In this document: positions 30,689 through 30,702 of the stretch, piece by piece
How the letters are laid out: the number at the start of each line of letters is the position of its first letter
Position numbering within the stretch: position 1 is the first letter of the stretch
NCBI GenBank assembly: GCA_002435595.1
Contig: DJBL01000073.1
Span: 106,109-136,810, forward strand
Source: Stenotrophomonas maltophilia
Lineage (GTDB): Bacteria; Pseudomonadota; Gammaproteobacteria; Xanthomonadales; Xanthomonadaceae
Length of the DNA: 30,702 nt
Reading direction: 5' to 3'
The notes under the pieces: model-generated
The model's database searches: none
Seen by the model: only the letters and a program-made list of their open reading frames with translations
Told to the model about the DNA's origin: nothing
Made by a program: the position numbers and the translations under genes

Positions 30689-30702
30689 AGATCGGAAGAG
30701 CG
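30689..30702. other. Illumina sequencing adapter remnant
   Basis: The last 14 bases read AGATCGGAAGAGCG, the start of the Illumina universal adapter (reverse complement CGCTCTTCCGATCT). They are a library artefact at the contig edge, not genome sequence. The frame of the truncated DUF2339 gene continues through them only by chance. Confidence 0.95.

Noticed and set aside
28224..30689. 821-codon open frame on the plus strand
   Set aside because: Antisense of the DUF2339/DUF3999 genes, extremely Gln/Arg/His-rich, with no recognisable domain. The minus-strand frame has coherent membrane segments.
1..30702. tRNA, rRNA, insertion sequence, prophage or integrative element
   Set aside because: No cloverleaf, rRNA segment, transposase, integrase, attachment repeat or change in codon/GC character was found on either strand.

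Overview
The window looks like one complete draft-assembly contig of about 30.7 kb from a gamma-proteobacterium of the Xanthomonadaceae, most likely Stenotrophomonas. The reasons are very high GC with strongly GC-biased third codon positions, GTAG-headed palindromes of the SMAG/REP type known from S. maltophilia at the left end, and the gene set itself (a class I fructose-bisphosphate aldolase beside pyk and pgk, a MscL, two AGCS symporters, an RND pump, a copper TonB receptor). The left end lies inside a repeat array. The last 14 bases are Illumina adapter, so both ends are assembly edges.

Layout, left to right. (1) 1-267: SMAG-like palindromes in an approximately 82-bp tandem arrangement. 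(2) 299-3996: a small Rieske protein (minus strand), a small membrane protein, a fumarylacetoacetate-hydrolase family enzyme, MscL and a secreted M28 aminopeptidase (plus strand). (3) 4039-9427, all minus: an outer-membrane-type protein followed by an alanine/glycine:cation symporter, then a second symporter that overlaps a SpoU/YfiF-like RNA methyltransferase. Between the two units, around 6802-7030, lie a strong orphan intrinsic terminator and an upstream CRP/Clp-like site, which suggest a small RNA. (4) 9599-14143, minus: membrane-fusion lipoprotein, RND permease and a small unknown gene, all overlapping, with no outer-membrane factor. (5) 14370-17008, minus: a Met/His-rich DUF2946 protein and a TonB-dependent copper receptor, a copper-acquisition pair. 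(6) 17191-20159: a CysB-type LysR regulator diverging from cysK, then a macrodomain protein. (7) 20257-20481: a tandem repeat, followed by a secreted M1 metallopeptidase (minus). (8) 22007-26815, all minus: pgk with a 1-nt-overlapping HAD phosphatase, pyk, and fba, a lower-glycolysis cluster. (9) 26971 to the end, minus: DUF3999 and DUF2339 genes overlapping by 4 nt, the latter cut at its 5' end.

Most of the window is ordinary core genome, and I found no mobile element, prophage, CRISPR array, toxin-antitoxin or defence locus. The observations most worth a second look are the candidate sRNA with its CRP-like site, the small gene coupled to the RND operon, the HAD phosphatase coupled to pgk, the metal-binding DUF2946 protein beside the copper receptor, and the adapter at the right end. 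Family assignments rest on motifs and on memory of the families; no database search was run.
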